Source: Streptococcus australis ATCC 700641 (GTDB taxonomy: Bacteria > Bacillota > Bacilli > Lactobacillales > Streptococcaceae). Taken from it: a stretch of DNA of 64,000 bases. The stretch is from the NCBI RefSeq assembly GCF_000186465.1, contig NZ_GL636091.1, positions 175,531 through 239,530 on the forward strand. Direction: 5' to 3'. Every line of letters begins with the position of its first letter. Within the stretch, counting starts at the first letter, position 1. The notes under the pieces were generated by a model, which was not told where the DNA came from, did no database searches, and worked only from the letters and a program-made list of their open reading frames with translations. Positions 63,375 through 64,000 of this stretch are shown piece by piece. Made by a program: the position numbers and the translations under genes.

Positions 63375-63455
63375 TGGAAGGGGAGGGATTCGAACCCCCG
63401 AACCCGAAGGAGCGGATTTACAGTCCGCCGCGTTTAGCCTCTTCGCTACCCTTCC
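63375..63455 (-). tRNA. tRNA-Tyr (GUA)
   Basis: 81-nt class II tRNA with a long variable arm; anticodon loop CTGTAAA; acceptor GGAAGGG/CCCTTCC; discriminator A. Confidence 0.95.
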
Positions 63456-63470
63456 GAAAATATTAAATTA

Positions 63471-63543
63471 TGGCGCGAGACGGAATCGAACCGCCGACAC
63501 ATGGAGCTTCAATCCATTGCTCTACCAACTGAGCTACCGAGCC
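63471..63543 (-). tRNA. tRNA-Phe (GAA) with a 4-69 acceptor mismatch
   Basis: 73 nt; anticodon loop TTGAAGC. Acceptor 5' GGCTCGG faces 3' TCGCGCC, which leaves U4 opposite C69, whereas U4-A69 would pair. The deviating base is at 63475. Otherwise a normal structure. Confidence 0.92.
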
Positions 63544-63548
63544 AAATA

Positions 63549-63622
<74 letters not shown>

Positions 63623-63631
63623 TTAATATTA

Positions 63632-63721
63632 AGGAGGATGTGGGATTCGAACCCACGCACGCTTTTACACGCCTGACGGTTTTCAAGACCGTTCCCTTCA
63701 GCCGGACTTGGGTAATCCTCC
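63632..63721 (-). tRNA. tRNA-Ser (UGA)
   Basis: 90-nt class II tRNA with a long variable arm; anticodon loop CTTGAAA; acceptor GGAGGAT/ATCCTCC. Confidence 0.94.
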
Positions 63722-63730
63722 AATATAATA

Positions 63731-63802
63731 TAGTCCGTACGGGATTCGAACCCGTGTTACCGCCGTGAAAAGGCGGTGTCTTAACCCCTTGACCAACGGA
63801 CC
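63731..63802 (-). tRNA. tRNA-Glu (UUC)
   Basis: 72 nt; anticodon loop TTTTCAC; acceptor GGTCCGT/ACGGACT with a G1-U72 wobble; T-arm GGGTTCGAATCCC. Confidence 0.95.
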
Positions 63803-63815
63803 ATAATATTAAAAA

Positions 63816-63889
<74 letters not shown>

Positions 63890-63922
63890 AAGTTAAAAAC
63901 TTGGTAATGAACAAATGTTCAA

Positions 63923-63993
63923 AGCGGGTGACGAGAATCGAACTCGCGACAACAGCTTGGAAGGCTGTAGTTTTACCACTAAACTACACCCGC
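63923..63993 (-). tRNA. tRNA-Gly (UCC)
   Basis: 71 nt; anticodon loop CTTCCAA; acceptor GCGGGTG/CACCCGC; discriminator U. The cluster continues upstream past the right edge of the window. Confidence 0.94.
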
Positions 63994-64000
63994 TTGAAAA

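Overview
The window is a low-GC Firmicute chromosome segment and looks like a mitis-group Streptococcus. I base this on protein-level resemblance (from memory) to pneumococcal SulA/B/C/D folate enzymes, the ComG competence pilus, PBP1b, AdcRCBA, and the N-glycan glycosidases GcnA/GH38/GH125/GH92, together with a RUP-type repeat. The species cannot be fixed without a search; S. parasanguinis/S. australis-like is a guess.

Layout. 1-4.1 kb: end of ytpR, a thioredoxin-like protein, DUF4651, glutamyl aminopeptidase pepA, a DUF1846 protein behind a structured leader, and a 51-residue membrane protein. 4.1-8.0 kb: folate operon folP-folC-folE-folBK (minus strand). 8.0-15.3 kb: CPBP protease, acetate kinase with a cre site, a YtxK-like methyltransferase and the late-competence operon comGA-GG with a ComX box. 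15.4-20.1 kb: a five-gene exopolysaccharide-type operon (UDP-GlcNAc 2-epimerase, membrane protein with a degenerate GGDEF domain, 46-residue membrane protein, processive GT2 synthase, GH8 hydrolase); its layout recalls the Listeria Pss poly-ManNAc system. The synthase carries an in-frame amber codon close to its start. 20.3-35.6 kb: housekeeping rpoC, rpoB, pbp1b, tyrS, an HMA-type P-type ATPase with a DUF6110 partner, and rlmA. 35.7-52.4 kb: a compact N-glycan foraging region with a YesN/YesM two-component system, YesL, a lipoprotein plus two permeases of an ABC importer (one permease is frameshifted near its start), a GH20/ROK/GH38/GH125 cluster, and divergent GH92. 52.4-56.6 kb: a lipoprotein and the zinc-uptake operon adcRCBA with an AdcR box.

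56.7-63.1 kb is a 6.3-kb integrative element inserted in a tRNA-Leu(CAA) gene and bounded by 90-bp direct repeats. From left to right it holds IS30 and IS982 remnants, a HAD phosphatase, a 32-residue hydrophobic peptide gene with a consensus promoter, an XRE repressor with clustered operators, a coiled-coil protein, a putative origin, a Rep_trans/MobT-type initiator or relaxase, a possible ssDNA-binding protein, a DUF3173 excisionase and a tyrosine integrase. 63.0-64.0 kb is a run of eleven tRNA genes on the minus strand.

How it works together: the glycosidases trim high-mannose and complex N-glycan arms, the ABC importer (probably borrowing a shared ATPase, since none is encoded here) brings oligosaccharides in, and YesMN plus CcpA appear to control import. 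The exopolysaccharide operon and the integrative element are the least ordinary parts. Two genes (GT2 synthase, second permease) have 5' lesions that may be real mutations, recoding sites or sequencing errors.
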